Shown: in pieces, positions 34,299 to 47,200 of the stretch
Position numbering within the stretch: position 1 is the first letter of the stretch
Layout of the letters: every line of letters begins with the position of its first letter
NCBI GenBank assembly: GCA_014526335.1
Contig: JACTAT010000060.1
Location: 3,990,921 to 4,054,920, forward strand
From: Chrysaora quinquecirrha
Taxonomy: Eukaryota; Cnidaria; Scyphozoa; Semaeostomeae; Pelagiidae
Length of the DNA: 64,000 nt
Direction of reading: 5' to 3'
The notes under the pieces: model-generated
The model's database searches: none
What the model saw: the letters and a program-made list of their open reading frames with translations, nothing else
What the model was told of the DNA's origin: nothing
Program-made: the position numbers and the translations under genes

Positions 34299-36412
34299 AT
34301 GGCGTCGTCATCAAATGAAAGCAACGAGGTTTTGCAGGTTTTCAAGGACGCCTTAAGAGCCTGTCAAAGTATTTTATCGGAGGGAAGAATCCTTGTTTGC
34401 AACCCAGTTAACCCGGAGAATACAGTAGCCGCTTTTGTGTGGAGATCCGATCATATTCATGGTATTCTAAACACCATTGTTTCTGATTACGATCTTCCTA
34501 GAGACATAGGTGTGCAAGTGAATAGTCTTCTTGGTATTCTTAAGAACAACCTGGAAAAGGTTATCAGTCAGCAGGCATTGCACAGTAGTCCAACCACACG
34601 CGCCAATTTTGAAACAAAAAGGGTTTTCACCGGAAGACCGGGGCGACCAAAGTATCAAATCGACTTTGGACAGGTAGAAGGACTTGTCTCCTTAGGATTT
34701 AACTGGAAGCAAGTGGCAAAGCTACTATCGGTTTCTGATAGAACTTTGAGAAGATGGAGAGCTGATGTTGATTACCGTGTCTTCTATGATGTTATGACCC
34801 CTGATGAACTAGACAGAGTAGTTGAAGAAATGTTGCAATCATGCCCATCAATGGGGGAAAGGATGGTTGGAGGAGCACTTCGAGCCCGTGGAATAAGGAT
34901 CCAACGGCAGATGCTGCGAGAGTCAATAAGACGCATTGATCCGGTCGGCAGACTGATGCGCAGGTTTCAAGTAATGAGGCGACGTGTCTACAACGTAGCA
35001 GGCCCAAACGCATTATGGTTTGTAGGCATTATTATTGATTGTATACTTTGATGGCGAAAATCATGGGCGTGGTTTGCCCTATATCAAAATCCCTAATCCC
35101 CTCTGTTTAATCCTTGTTAAATGTTTTTTAGAGTGGGGTCGCCAGAAATAACAGCAACGCAGAAACTACAATTTCATGTTGGTACGGGTATATGCCACCA
35201 ATATAGATGGGTTTTTGGCCCTGAAATTCTCTAAAGATGGCATGATTCCTTTTTATTTAAATCCCCATCTAAGCGGGTGTGAAAGTGGAAAAAACTTTTT
35301 TCGCATCGAGAAAGCCTCCGCCATCCTCAACACATCCCCGTCCATCCATAGGTCATGTACCCCGAGACACAGAATGTTATATTTTTGAATAGACAAGACA
35401 GTATTACAACTGTAATTTCTCCTTGCAATCTAACTCATCAATAGAGCGCATGAAGCGTAAGTGGAAATTTCTATTTTCTGTAATTCCGCAATGAATAGTA
35501 TTTTGCACCTAAAAGAGTTTGTCGAGTGCAAGAGTAGTAACCAAAACGGAAAGCAGCTTCAAACTAATGCTCTGATCTGATTTTCCTTCAAACTATGATC
35601 TGATTTTCCGCAGGCATATAGACAGCCATCACAAACTAATTAGATGGCGAATGGTCATTCATGGATGTGTGGATGGATTCTCACGTCTTATTATATATTT
35701 AAAATGTTGTGATAACAATCAAGCTGAAACGGTGAGATGCCTTTTTACAAAAGCTGTTGGAGAATTTTTCTGGCCACGAAGAGTAAGGTCGGACCATGGA
35801 ATGGAGAATGTTGGTGTGGCCCGTATGATGCTACATAAGTTTGGAACAAACTGTAATCCTTACTTGACGGGACGCTCTGTTCACAACCAGAGAATAGAAA
35901 GACTGTGGAAAGATGTGGTTTGCTATGTTGTTGACCATTACAAACAATTATTCTACTGGATGGAAGACCAAGACATTCTAGATCCAACTAATGAAGTATG
36001 TTTACTAGCGCTACAGATAATATATTTGCCAAGGATCAACAGGTCTCTGGAAGAGTTTGTTTCTCACTGGAACAATCATTCCATGAGAACTGAGCGTTCA
36101 CGAACCCCCACACAAATATGGATTGAAGGACTCTACACATATCTGGACGGCGATTCGGTAACTGATTTAGTCAATCCAGAATCATTTAATCCGGAAGAAT
36201 ACGGAGTGGATGATGAAGCTTTCGACGAGATAGAAACAAACAACAATGTTGTCATTCCGCGTTGTCCTTTCGATTTCTCTGATGAAGAACAGATTGTCAT
36301 TCAACAAATTGACCCCTTTCTCCAAGATGACACTGTTGGAATCGAAACGTACAGCAATGTCATCAATCTGCTACAAAATATGACATCCATTCGCAATTAT
36401 TATACACAATGA
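34299..36412 (+). CDS. DDE (rve/integrase core) transposase, two exons
   Basis: Exon 1 ends at 35017 (TTATG|GTTTGT) and exon 2 starts at 35614 after TTTTCCGCAG. The splice restores NALWHIDSHHKLIRWRM, which neither exon shows alone. The product is about 505 residues from MASSSNESNE at 34299 (an in-frame ATG at 34263 is also possible). In order it has an AT-hook-like GRPGRPK; a helix-turn-helix NWKQVAKLLSVSDRTLRRWR; the first catalytic Asp in WHID; the second Asp in VRSDHGMENV; and Glu 35 residues later in HNQRIERLW. An acidic tail follows. This DDE layout is that of retroviral/IS3-type integrases. It lies just inside the left TIR and converges on the HECT gene. The frame is intact, so this copy could still be active. 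Confidence 0.87.
35018..35613 (+). other. Transposase intron
   Basis: A 596-bp GT-AG intron that interrupts the codon for the Trp before the first catalytic Asp. It has no recognisable content of its own. Confidence 0.75.
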
Positions 36413-36808
36413 TTACTTATTGCGTTGATGAGAGAACCATCGTACAAGGAGACAATAGCTGTAGCAAATCTGAAATTATGAACCACTTATATGTAATCAT
36501 AGCAATGTTTCAATGCAAACTATATTTAAAAGGGTGCACTCTTACTTCAATTCAACATAACAGATATATGCTCAAAATAACAAATACATATCGACAGATA
36601 AAAATTAACTAAAACCAACCAAATGCTTGTAAAACCTTTTTTACCCATAACACTAGGCATGACTGCGTTTGTTTCACGGTGATATAGCTATAGTAAATCT
36701 TAAGCATTTAAGCAACAACGATAACATAACATCTTAACATAACATCACAATAATTTCAGAAATAACAGGAACTTTGAATATATAGAAACACGTCTTTAAA
36801 GAATCACT
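36413..36808. other. Convergent gap between transposase and HECT genes
   Basis: AT-rich sequence of about 400 bp where both transcripts should end. I see no additional gene. Confidence 0.5.
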
Positions 36809-39764
36809 TCAAACTGTTCCAAAACCTGGTGATTCTATAATATCTTCGATAATACTGTTTGTGAAATTATCACCGGAATAACGATCTGTCACAGGAATCT
36901 TCATCTTCAAAGTGCATGTGCTGGCTGTAATGCGGCGTCCGTAATCTCTACAGTCATGAATGAACTGTATGCTTCCTCTCCCTAAACTCATAGGAGGCAG
37001 AAACTTTGATCCTGTGGCAAAGAAAAGTATATCTTCTAGCTTGATTTCCACCTTTTTCCCACTTTGAGCTTCGGAAATTCCAAAATCTAACTGATTGCTG
37101 CTGGGTACTAGTCCATTCTCAGCCTCATCCACAAAATTGCTCCAGTTAAAGATGATGTCTTCCTCTCGCTTTCGCTTCTCGCTGTCTTCGGAAAACGTGC
37201 ATGGGAACATGTCTCGCAGAGTGTTTGCATTGAGGTGCGATGAGTCGTACATAAATTGTTTCATGGACTCCATGCTATGACGTCTGAGAATCTCTAGAAC
37301 TCCATTCGTTGCTAGACCCTTTTCAAATGAGTGGAGTTCTCGCAGCTGACGAATTACCGTCCAGTGACTACTTATTGCTTCAATGCACTCTTCTTTATCT
37401 TTTAGCAATATAATCGGCTTGTTGTACCCAGATTCAAATCTTTCGTCCAGGCAATCAACAACAGCATCAAGTTCCGCTTGACCGTTACATCCAATCATGT
37501 CCTCTAGTTTTTTCTTCAGCTCATAATCAGGTATATCTTCATAGTTTGGAGCTATTTTTCTACAAATCAAGTAATTTGTGAGTGACGCACTGAAATTATG
37601 AGGACCACACAATCCATGAAGAAACGCCAAAGCAACTATTTTGCCAAATGTTTCAAATTGCCCTGCTTCCAGTTTCATCACGTCATGCTGAAAGACGTAT
37701 CGTTTTTCTTGACCGCACATGAGTTTCTGAGGGATTAAGTCATAAATCAGTGTGAACATTTCACGTAGAGGACCCCCTTCGTCAATAGCCTCTTCACCAA
37801 TGAATTCGACTGTTATCGGCTTCAGCTCTCCATCCTTAAAGAATATATTCATCTTCTTAAAACATCTGATGTAACACTATTACGGCGGACAACAAATTTT
37901 ATCGGTTCACAACTTTGAAGGAATTTTCTTGCATTAAACGCTATCTCCTCATCGAGACTATTGAATTCTGGTGTTGATTGATCATTTCCAGCCTGTGTTT
38001 CTGGTAGGGGCGTACTGCTGCAAGAACTGGCATGTATCTCTATAATTCCTACAGGAAAATCCTCTTGACATATCGGACAGGTAGTTGACTGACTTGATGC
38101 TTTATGCCCGGCTTCGACAGAGTTTTTGGCATTTACATCTATGTTCACATGATTCTACTTGTTCTGAGGATATTGACACTGGTTTGATATAGTCATCATT
38201 TTCCTTTCTCAGCATATTGTATGGATAGAGCATGTCACTTTCTGTGATGTCATCCAAGTCATCAAGCACATTATTCAAATCACAAACAAATGGATTTTCA
38301 TTTTCCTTCGTCATGTCACCTTCAAAAGCTGATGGGTTAGATAGCAAATATGTAATATCCTCAGTTGCTCTGATGAAGATTGGTCTGTCTCCTCTCGGTC
38401 CACAAAAATGCTTCAGAATTTCTCCATTAATTTCTTGATTATTTATCACTCGAACAATCTTTTTCTCAACGGCTCTAACAAAGTGAAACTTCGCTGAATT
38501 TTTCACGGACAAGAATTTTTCAGAAAGCTCCTTTTCAATGTCAGTTGTTATATCTCTCTCTGTGGCGCTGCTGAGAAGCTTGAATCCCGAAATCACAAAG
38601 CCATCCTCGTACAAGATTTCACGAGCAGGACCTTTTGGGACATTGCATATGCGTGGAGACGGGATAAGAATGACGTCCTTTATCCACATTTTCGGCGCTT
38701 TTGTTTTGGCAGCAGATGTGGCTCTTGGCGGCTGAGGTCTCTTTCTCCCCACACCTGAAGATTGGTTCCTATTCATAAATTGCTGGTGAAATGCAGGACC
38801 TGAAGGTCTTACTGGTCTTGCAGGCACAGGGGTATTCAGCTGATTACGGACATCTATGGGGAAAAAATCATCTATTACCCTTAAAATCTTCAGAAATAAA
38901 ACAGAGGCTTGTTTCCAGGGCAACTGCTATTACTATGAATATGCCAGAAAAATTTTCAAATCTGTCCACTCCACCACCCTTACAAGCATTTTTTTTTATA
39001 AGGAAGTTCGGCTCAGGCTCAGTACTGAAAATTCCTTAACTGACAGTCAAATTTGAGTACTGAAAATTCCTTAGCAATTCCTTAATTTTTATACTTGTTT
39101 CTTTAAAATAAACCTGGGACAAGGAAATATAGGGACATGGAGGTGTCAGAAGACGAATAGAAAGAATACTAATTAAACCATTGACAATAAGAGTGTTGCT
39201 TGCTCGTTTTTTCATGTAAATGATCAGCTTCATCATCATTCTTTAATAAAGTCAGATTCCTTAAAAGTCTCCGATCCAGTACTGGAATTCCTTAAGTTTT
39301 TGCCTATCCGAGTACTACCTTCCTTATAAAGCACTTCCTTATAAAAATAATGCGTGTACAACAAGAAACTTTCCAAAACACAAAAAAATAGAAAATCAAA
39401 AATTTCAGATCCCTGCAAAATAGGCCGAACCCCTGGATGAAAATTTCTTGAAGGAATGTCCTATGATATAGGACACTCTGCATAAAATACAATAACTCGC
39501 AATAATTAACTAATTCATTCATTATGAAAATCCAGTCTGGGCCTCACCTTGATCGTTGGTTGAACCTCCGGTGCTTGAGGGCCTAGTACTAGGCTGACTC
39601 CCTCCACGAATTGTTGGAAACGCTGCAGCAACGTATTCAGGAATAGTGGCCGGAGGATGCCTTGAAGAACTAGCAGACCGAGGGTGTCTGCTGATTGAGT
39701 TTAGGCGATCAGCTGCCCTTATGAGGTCGCCCAGAGCTTTGTCTTCTTCGTCTTTTTCTTCCAT
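36809..39764 (-). CDS. HECT-type E3 ubiquitin ligase carried by the transposon (two frame breaks)
   Basis: Exon 1 runs 39764-39548 (MEEKDEEDKALGD..., Ser/Pro-rich) with a GTGAGG donor. Exon 2 starts at 38853 after CCCCATAG and runs to the stop at 36809. In order: a low-complexity N-terminus; a middle region of unknown fold (KMWIKDVILIPSPR, GFKLLSSATERD); a small zinc finger CPICQEDFPVGIIEIHASSC (C-x2-C...H-x3-C, UBZ-like); then a HECT domain with FIGEEAIDEGGPLREMF, FGKIVALAFLHGL and the C-lobe ITASTCTLKMKIP containing the expected catalytic Cys. HECT enzymes form a thioester with ubiquitin and transfer it to substrates. The frame breaks near 38102-38148 and again at 37849-37852, and the two shifts compensate each other. 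This suggests decay or assembly indels; the second is an ATGA stop-start overlap. Confidence 0.8.
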
Positions 39765-39824
39765 CTTTGCACATGGAGTGGCAGGAAGGCTAAAGGAGAT
39801 TCCCCATACGTCACACCATAAGCC

Positions 39825-40021
39825 ACAAAGAAAAAGCGTTAGTCATATAACCCCCGTGAACATTCTTGATTGATTGATTGACAGGTTCGTTTTGAAAATA
39901 TATAACTTTTACTGACAACAAAACTTTTTGCTGTCAGCAAAAGTTATATGTGCCCGATTAAAATATGTGCCCATTTATAATAATCGAGCACAAATATTTC
40001 AAGTTCTGTCAGCAAAAGTGT
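39825..40021. repeat. Right TIR of the transposase/HECT transposon
   Basis: Reverse complement of 34056-34249 with only a few differences. The HECT gene's ATG (39764) is about 60 bp inside it, mirroring the transposase arrangement. Confidence 0.85.
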
Positions 40022-40219
40022 GGCAGACCCTCGATGGCTCAGGCACGAATATGAAATACACACACATACCTATACACGCCCAAGCACACCCATATTCGTT
40101 CCATCTGCCTCGTATTGATAGTGAGGTGAGTAATGGAATGAAACAAAACGTAGAGGTCGGGGGGACATAATTTAGGTCGACGTGTGCAAGAAATAGTATA
40201 CACAGGTATCTATAGCAAT

Positions 40220-43200
40220 TTAGGGAGATGAAATTCATGTGGATGATGTGGACATGTGGACAAGATACTTACACACACATAGAGAGATACAGGGAGATGA
40301 AATTCTTGTGGACGATGTGGACGTGTGGACCAGACATATACATACACATAGAGAGATACAGGGAGATGAAATTCTTGTGGACGATGTGGACGTGTGGACC
40401 AGACATATACACACACACATAGAGAGATACAGGGAGATGAAATTCTTGTGGACGATGTGGACGTGTGGACCAGACATATACACACACATAGAGAGATACA
40501 GGGAGTCGAAATTCATGTGGACAATGTGGACGTGTGGACCAGATATATACACACACATAGAGAGATACAGGGAGATGAAATTCTTGTGGACGATGTGGAC
40601 GTGTGGACCAGATATATACACACACATAGAGAGATAGAGGGAGTCGAAATTCTTGTGGACGATGTGGACGTGTGGACCAGATATATACACACACATAGAG
40701 AGATAGAGGGAGTGAAATTCTTGTGGACGATGTGGACGTGTGGACCAGATATATACACATATATAGAGAGATAGAGGAGTTGAAATTCTTGTGGACGATG
40801 TGGACGTGTGGACCAGATATATACACACACATAGAGAGATACAGGGAGATGAAATTCTTGTGAACGATGTGGACGTGTGGACCAGATATATACACATATA
40901 TAGAGAGATAGAGGGAGTTGAAATTCTTGTGGACGATGTGGACGTGTGGACCAGACATATACACACACAAAAAGAGATACAGGGAGATGAAATTCTTGTG
41001 GACGTGTGGACGATATATATATATACACACATATAGAGAGATACAGGGAGATGAAATTCTTGTGGACGATGTGGACGTGTGGACCAGATATATACACATA
41101 TATAGAGAGATAGAGGGAGTCGAAATTCTTGTGGACGATGTGGACGTGTGGACCAGACATATACACACACATAGAGAGATACAGGGAGATGAAATTCTTG
41201 TGGACGATGTGGACGTGTGGACGATATATATATATACACACATATAGAGAGATACAGGGAGATTAAATTCTTGTGGACGATGTGGACGTGTGGACCAGAT
41301 ATATATACACACATATAGAGAGATAGAGGGAGTCGAAATTCTTGTGGACGATGTGGACGTGTGGACCAGATATATACACACACATAGAGAGATAGAGGGA
41401 GTCGAAATTCTTGTGGACGATGTGGACGTGTGGACCAGATATATACACATATATAGAGAGATAGAGGGAGTTGAAATTCTTGTGGACGTGTGGACGATAT
41501 ATATATATACACACATATAGAGAGATACAGGGAGATGAAATTCTTGTGGACGATGTGGACGTGTGGACCAGATATATACACATATATAGAGAGATAGAGG
41601 GAGTCGAAATTCTTGTGGACGATGTGGACGTGTGGACCAGACATATACACACACATAGAGAGATACAGGGAGATGAAATTCTTGTGGACGATGTGGACGT
41701 GTGGACGATATATATATATACACACATATAGAGAGATACAGGGAGATTAAATTCTTGTGGACGATGTGGACGTGTGGACCAGATATATATACACACATAT
41801 AGAGAGATAGAGGGAGTCGAAATTCATGTGGACGATGTGGACGTGTGGACCAGATATATACACACACATAGAGAGATACAGGGAGATGAAATTCTTGTGG
41901 ACGATGTGGATGTGTGGACCAGACATATACACACACATAGAGAGATAGAGGGAGTCAAAATTCATGTGGACGATGTGGACGTGTGGACGAGGTATATAAA
42001 CACATATATAGAGAGATAGAGGGAGTCGAAATTCATGTGGACGATGTGGACGTGTGGACCAGGTATATACACACATATATAGAGTGATAGAGGGAGTCGA
42101 AATTCATGTGGACGATGTGGACGTGTGGACCAGATATATACATACATATATAGAATGATAGAGGGAGTCGAAATTCATGTGGACGATGTGGACGTGTGGA
42201 CGAGGTATATACACACACATATAGAGAGATAGAGGGAGTCGAAATTCATGTGGACGATGTGGACGTGTGGACGAGGTATATACACACACATATAGAGAGA
42301 TGGAGGGAGTCGAAATTCATGTGGACGATGTGGACGTGTGGACCAGATATATACACACATATATAGAGAGATAGAGGGAGTCGAAATTCATGTGGACGAT
42401 GTGGACGTGTGGACGAGGTATATACACACACATATAGAGAGACAGAGGGAGTCGAAATTCATGTAGACGATGTGGACGTGTGGACCAGATATATACACAC
42501 ATATATAGAGAGATAGAGGGAGTCGAAATTCATGTGGACGATGTGGACGTGTGGACCAGGTATATACACACACATATAGAGAGATAGAGGGAGTCGAAAT
42601 TCATGTGACGGATGTGGACGTGTGGACGAGGTATATACACACACATATAGAGAGATAGAGGGAGTCAAAATTCATGTGGACGATGTGGACGTGTGGACCA
42701 GATATATATACACACATATAGAGAGATAGAGGGAGTCGAAATTCATGTGGACGATGTGGACGTGTGGACGAGGTATATACACACACATATAGAGAGATAG
42801 AGGGAGTCGAAATTCATGTGGACGATGTGGACTTGTGGACGAGGTATATACACACACATATAGAGAGATGGAGGGAGTCGAAATTCATGTGGACGATGTG
42901 GACGTGTGGACCAGATGTATACACACATATATAGAGAGATAGAGGAGTCGAAATTCATGTGGACGATGTGGACGTGTGGACGAGGTATATACACACACAT
43001 ATAGAGAGACAGAGGAGTCGAAATTCATGTAGACGATGTGGACGTGTGGACCAGATATATACACACATATAGAGAGATAGAGGGAGTCGAAATTCATGTG
43101 GACGATGTGGACGTGTGGACCAGGTATATACACACACATATAGAGAGATAGAGGAGTCGAAATTCATGTGGACGATGTGGACGTGTGGACGAGGTATATA

Positions 43201-43390
43201 CACACACATATAGAGAGATAGAGGAGTCAAAATTCATGTGGACGATGTGGACGTGTGGACCAGATATATATACACACATATAGAGAGATAGAGGAGTCGA
43301 AATTCATGTGGACGATGTGGACGTGTGGACCAGATATATACACACATATATAGAGAGATAGAGGGAGTCGAAATTCATGTGGACGATGTG
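40220..43390 (+). repeat. 71-bp satellite array, left arm (~45 copies)
   Basis: The unit is like GATGTGGACGTGTGGACCAG + ATATATACACACATATAGAG + AGATAGAGGGAGTCGAAATT + CATGTG. Outer copies (to about 41800) carry AAATTCTTGTGG, inner copies AAATTCATGTGG, with some short variants lacking part of the GATGTGGACG block. Long open frames on both strands (repeated SGPHVHIVHKNF peptides) arise because the unit lacks stops in several frames; 71 is not a multiple of three, so the peptide rotates frame. They are not considered genes. Confidence 0.95.
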
Positions 43391-43745
43391 GGTGAGGTGG
43401 GCCCAACCAAATCATCAGCTTAGTTTAGGCCTATAGGACGCAATAAATGCAATTTTTGACCGTATGGTTTCCCTCCTGAGGCCAAGGTAAGCAATTAATT
43501 TGTAATGTAGCGGAATAATATGATTAGACGAAGAGCGCTCTTTTTCTGAGATCCAACCCAGGTGAGTAGCTTCGTTTCTCCCCTCCTGTGGGGATTAGTG
43601 AAAGTTTTATGTTTATACCTAAATTCAGCCTGTATGAACACCGCAAACGTTATGCAGGACTTGTGTCTTCAAGGAAAAACTTCTGAAAAGCTCAAGGGTG
43701 ACAGTTTTTTGAGATGATTCCTACATAATCATTACACAATGCACT

Positions 43746-44156
43746 ACACCTTTTCAACTAAGAGCCTCGTTTCCCAAATAATTGAAAATCGCCTCACAGA
43801 AACATTTCGACTTAAGATTCGAATTCAGCACCTTTGTTTTAGTATTGAGGCAAATTTTGACGCCTCTAGTTCTTACAATGTTGATTTTATAGCAATTAAA
43901 ATTTTGAACATTTGTAAAGAATTTGACGGTGAGAAATGATTGAGGGTGCTAAGTTTCACCCCGAGCCATTTTTCACGGTCAAATCCTTTTATAAATTTTC
44001 GTATTTTAATAACTTTAAAATCGACATCGTAAGGACTAGAGGTAAAAAATTCACTCAACACTAAAATGAAGGTGCTGAATCTGATTCTGGGTTCAAAATT
44101 TTCGTACAAACAAATTTTCGTAAATTTTGAAAACGAGGCTCTTAATTGAAAAGGTG
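43746..44156. repeat. ~410-bp hairpin element inside the spacer
   Basis: Starts ACACCTTTTCAACTAAGAGC and ends with the reverse complement GCTCTTAATTGAAAAGGTGT. The two halves are inverted copies of each other along almost their full length, with moderate divergence. No coding content. It lies between the left 71-bp array and the 191-bp array. Confidence 0.75.
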
Positions 44157-44269
44157 TCTATGATGCCGAATTTCTAAATTGTAATAGTTTCTTAATGTTT
44201 TTTCATTTCTTGTTTCATAGTGATAAGTATGTTCAAAATCTTAAAATAAAGGTTGATTTAAAAGGTATC

Positions 44270-47200
44270 CCATTACACTTTGATATAAAGTTTAGTGCAC
44301 GTGTTGCACTTGGATACAATGTTTGAGCAAATAAGGTATACAGTACACAGATTATTTTATAAGCAACTTCGCTCAGCCCTAGTTCTAAAAGTTGCTTATT
44401 TTAAACATTTTATTTTCACTTTTAATAGCAAAAGTTGCTTAATAGTTGTTTAATTTTAACTGTATCTTTTGGCCCTAAGTATAGTATAAAGGCTTGAAAA
44501 ACAGCAAAATCTAACATTGCACATAAAATATAAAATGACTGGAATTATTTCTCCCTGCTGATATTGTTACCATTTGAGGTTATTAAATAAACTAAAATGA
44601 GTCGAAAAATTTTCAAATATAGATTGACTTAAAAGTTATCTCGTTACACCTGGATACAAAGTTTAGCTCAACGCGTTGCACCTTGATACAAAGTTAAGGC
44701 ACACGGATACAGGAATCAAACACTTCGATACTGTCAAATGGCCCATTAATAAAGTGCAAAACCCAGAAAATTTATTAAATAAACTAAAATGAGTCGAAAA
44801 ATTTTCAAATAAAGATTGATTTAAAAAGTCATCCCTTACACCTGAATACAAAGTTTAGCTCAACGCGTTGCACCTAGATACAAAGTTAAGGCACACGGAT
44901 ACAGGAATCAAGCACTTCGATACTGTCAAATGGCCCATTAATAAAGTGCAAAACCCAGAAAATTTATTAAATAAACTAAAATGAGTCGAAAAATTTTCAA
45001 ATAAAGATTGATTTAAAAGTCATCCCTTACACCTGGATACAAAGTTTAGCTCAACGCATTGCACCTAGATACAAAGTTAAGGCACACGGATACAGGAATC
45101 AAACACTTCGATACTGTCAAATGGCCAGAAAATTTATTTAATAAAGTGCAAAACCCAGAAACGCATTTTATTAAATAAACTTCGATAAAATGAGTCGAAA
45201 AGTCGAAAAATTTTCAAATATAGAGATTGATTTACAAAAGTCATGCACCCTTACACCTGAATCAAACACTTCGATACAAAGTTTAGCTCAACGCAAATAT
45301 AGATTGATTTAAAAGTTATCTCGTTACACCTGGATACAAAGTTTAGCTCAACGCATTGATACAAAGTTAAGGCACACGGATACAGGAATCAAACACTTCG
45401 ATACTGTCAAATGGCCCATTAATAAAGTGCAAAACCCAGAAAATTTATTAAATAAACTAAAATGAGTCGAAAAATTTTCAAATAAAGATTGATTTAAAAG
45501 TCATCCCTTACACCTGGATACAAAGTTTAGCTCAACGCGTTGCACCTTGATACAAAGTTAAGGCACACGGATACAGGAATCAAACACTTCGATACTGTCA
45601 AATGGCCCATTAATAAAGTGCAAAACCCAGAAAATTTATTAAATAAACTAAAATGAGTCGAAAAATTTTCAAATAAAGATTGATTTAAAAGTCATCCCTT
45701 ACACCTGGATACAAAGTTTAGCTCAACGCATTGCACCTAGATACAAAGTTAAGGCACACGGATACAGGAATCAAACACTTCGATACTGTCAAATGGCCCA
45801 TTAATAAAGTGCAAAACCCAGAAAATTTATTAAATAAACTAAAATGAGTCGAAAAATTTTCAAATAAAGATTGATTTAAAAGTCATCCCTTACACCTGGA
45901 TACAAAGTTTAGCTCAACGCATTGCACCTAGATACAAAGTTAAGGCACACGGATACAGGAATCAAACACTTCGATACTGTCAAATGGCCCATTAACAAAG
46001 TGCAAAACCCAGAAAGTTTATTGAATCAACTAAAATGAGTCGAAAAATTTTCAAATAAAGATTGATTTAAAAGTCATCCCTTACACCTGGATACAAAGTT
46101 TAGCTCAACGCATTGCACCTAGATACAAAGTTAATGCACACGGATACAGGAATCAAACACTTCGATACTGTCAAATGGCCCATTAACAAAGTGCAAAACC
46201 CAGAAAGTTTATTGAATCAACTAAAATGAGTCGAAAAATTTTCAAATAAAGATTGATTTAAAAGTCATCCCTTACACCTGGATACAAAGTTTAGCTCAAC
46301 GCATTGCACCTAGATACAAAGTTAATGCACACGGATACAGGAATCAAACACTTCGATACTGTCAAATGGCCCATTAACAAAGTGCAAAACCCAGAAAGTT
46401 TATTGAATCAACTAAAATGAGTCGAAAAATTTTCAAATAAAGATTGATTTAAAAGTCATCCCTTACACTTGGATACAAAGTTTAGCTCAACGCATTGCAC
46501 CTAGATACAAAGTTAAGGCACACGGATACAGGAATCAAACACTTCGATACTGTTAAATGGCCTATTAAAAAGTGCAAAACCCAAAAAGTTTATTAAATAA
46601 ACTAAAATGAGTCGAAAAATTTTCAAATATAGATTGATTTAAAAGTTATCTCGTTACACCTGGATACAAAGTTTAGCTCAACGCATTGCACCTAGATACA
46701 AAGTTAAGGCACACGGATACAGGAATCAAACACTTCGATACTGTCAAATGGCCTATTAAAAAGTGCAAAACCAAAAAAGTTTATTAAATAAACTAAAATG
46801 AGTCGAAAAATTTTCAAATATAGATTGATTTAAAAGTTATCTCGTTACACCTGGATACAAAGTTTAGCTCAACGCGTTGCACCTTGATACAAAGTTAAGG
46901 CACACGGATACAGGAATCAAACACTTCGATACTGTCAAACGGCCTATTAAAAGTGCAAAACCCAAAAGTTTATTAAATAAACTAAAATGAGTCGAAAAAT
47001 TTTCAAATATAGATTGATTTAAAAGTTATCTCGTTACACCTGGATACAAAGTTTAGCTCAACGCGTTGCACCTTGATACAAAGTTAAGGCACACGGATAC
47101 AGGAATCAAACACTTTGATACTGTCAAATGGCCTATTAAAAAGTGCAAAACCCAAAAGTTTATTAAATAAACTAAAATGAGTCGAAAAATTTTCAAATAT

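Larger units (their letters stand above)
34056..40021. mobile_element. ~6-kb DNA transposon with integrase-fold transposase and HECT ligase genes
   Basis: Bounded by inverted repeats of ~195 bp (34056-34249 and 39825-40021) that are nearly identical. Each contains its own hairpin, ACTTTTGCTGACAGC facing a GCTGTCAGTAAAAGT-type arm. Two convergent genes begin just inside the repeats: the transposase on plus and a HECT-type protein on minus, with about 400 bp between their stop codons. An rve-fold DDE transposase with long TIRs in an animal recalls the IS3-like eukaryotic elements in repeat databases, but I cannot confirm the family. No target duplication was found; the left edge abuts a tandem array and the right edge lies 6 bp from another element. 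Confidence 0.78.

Noticed and set aside
38141..38160. A 20-nt GT...AG stretch that might act as an intron to restore the HECT frame
   Set aside because: Far too short for a metazoan intron, and removing it does not give the needed frame.
40235..41936. Very long open frames (up to ~555 codons) with repeated SGPHVHIVHKNF or WTRYIHTHREIE peptides
   Set aside because: They follow the 71-bp satellite exactly, occur on both strands and in several frames, and have no non-repeat domain, start context or splice structure.
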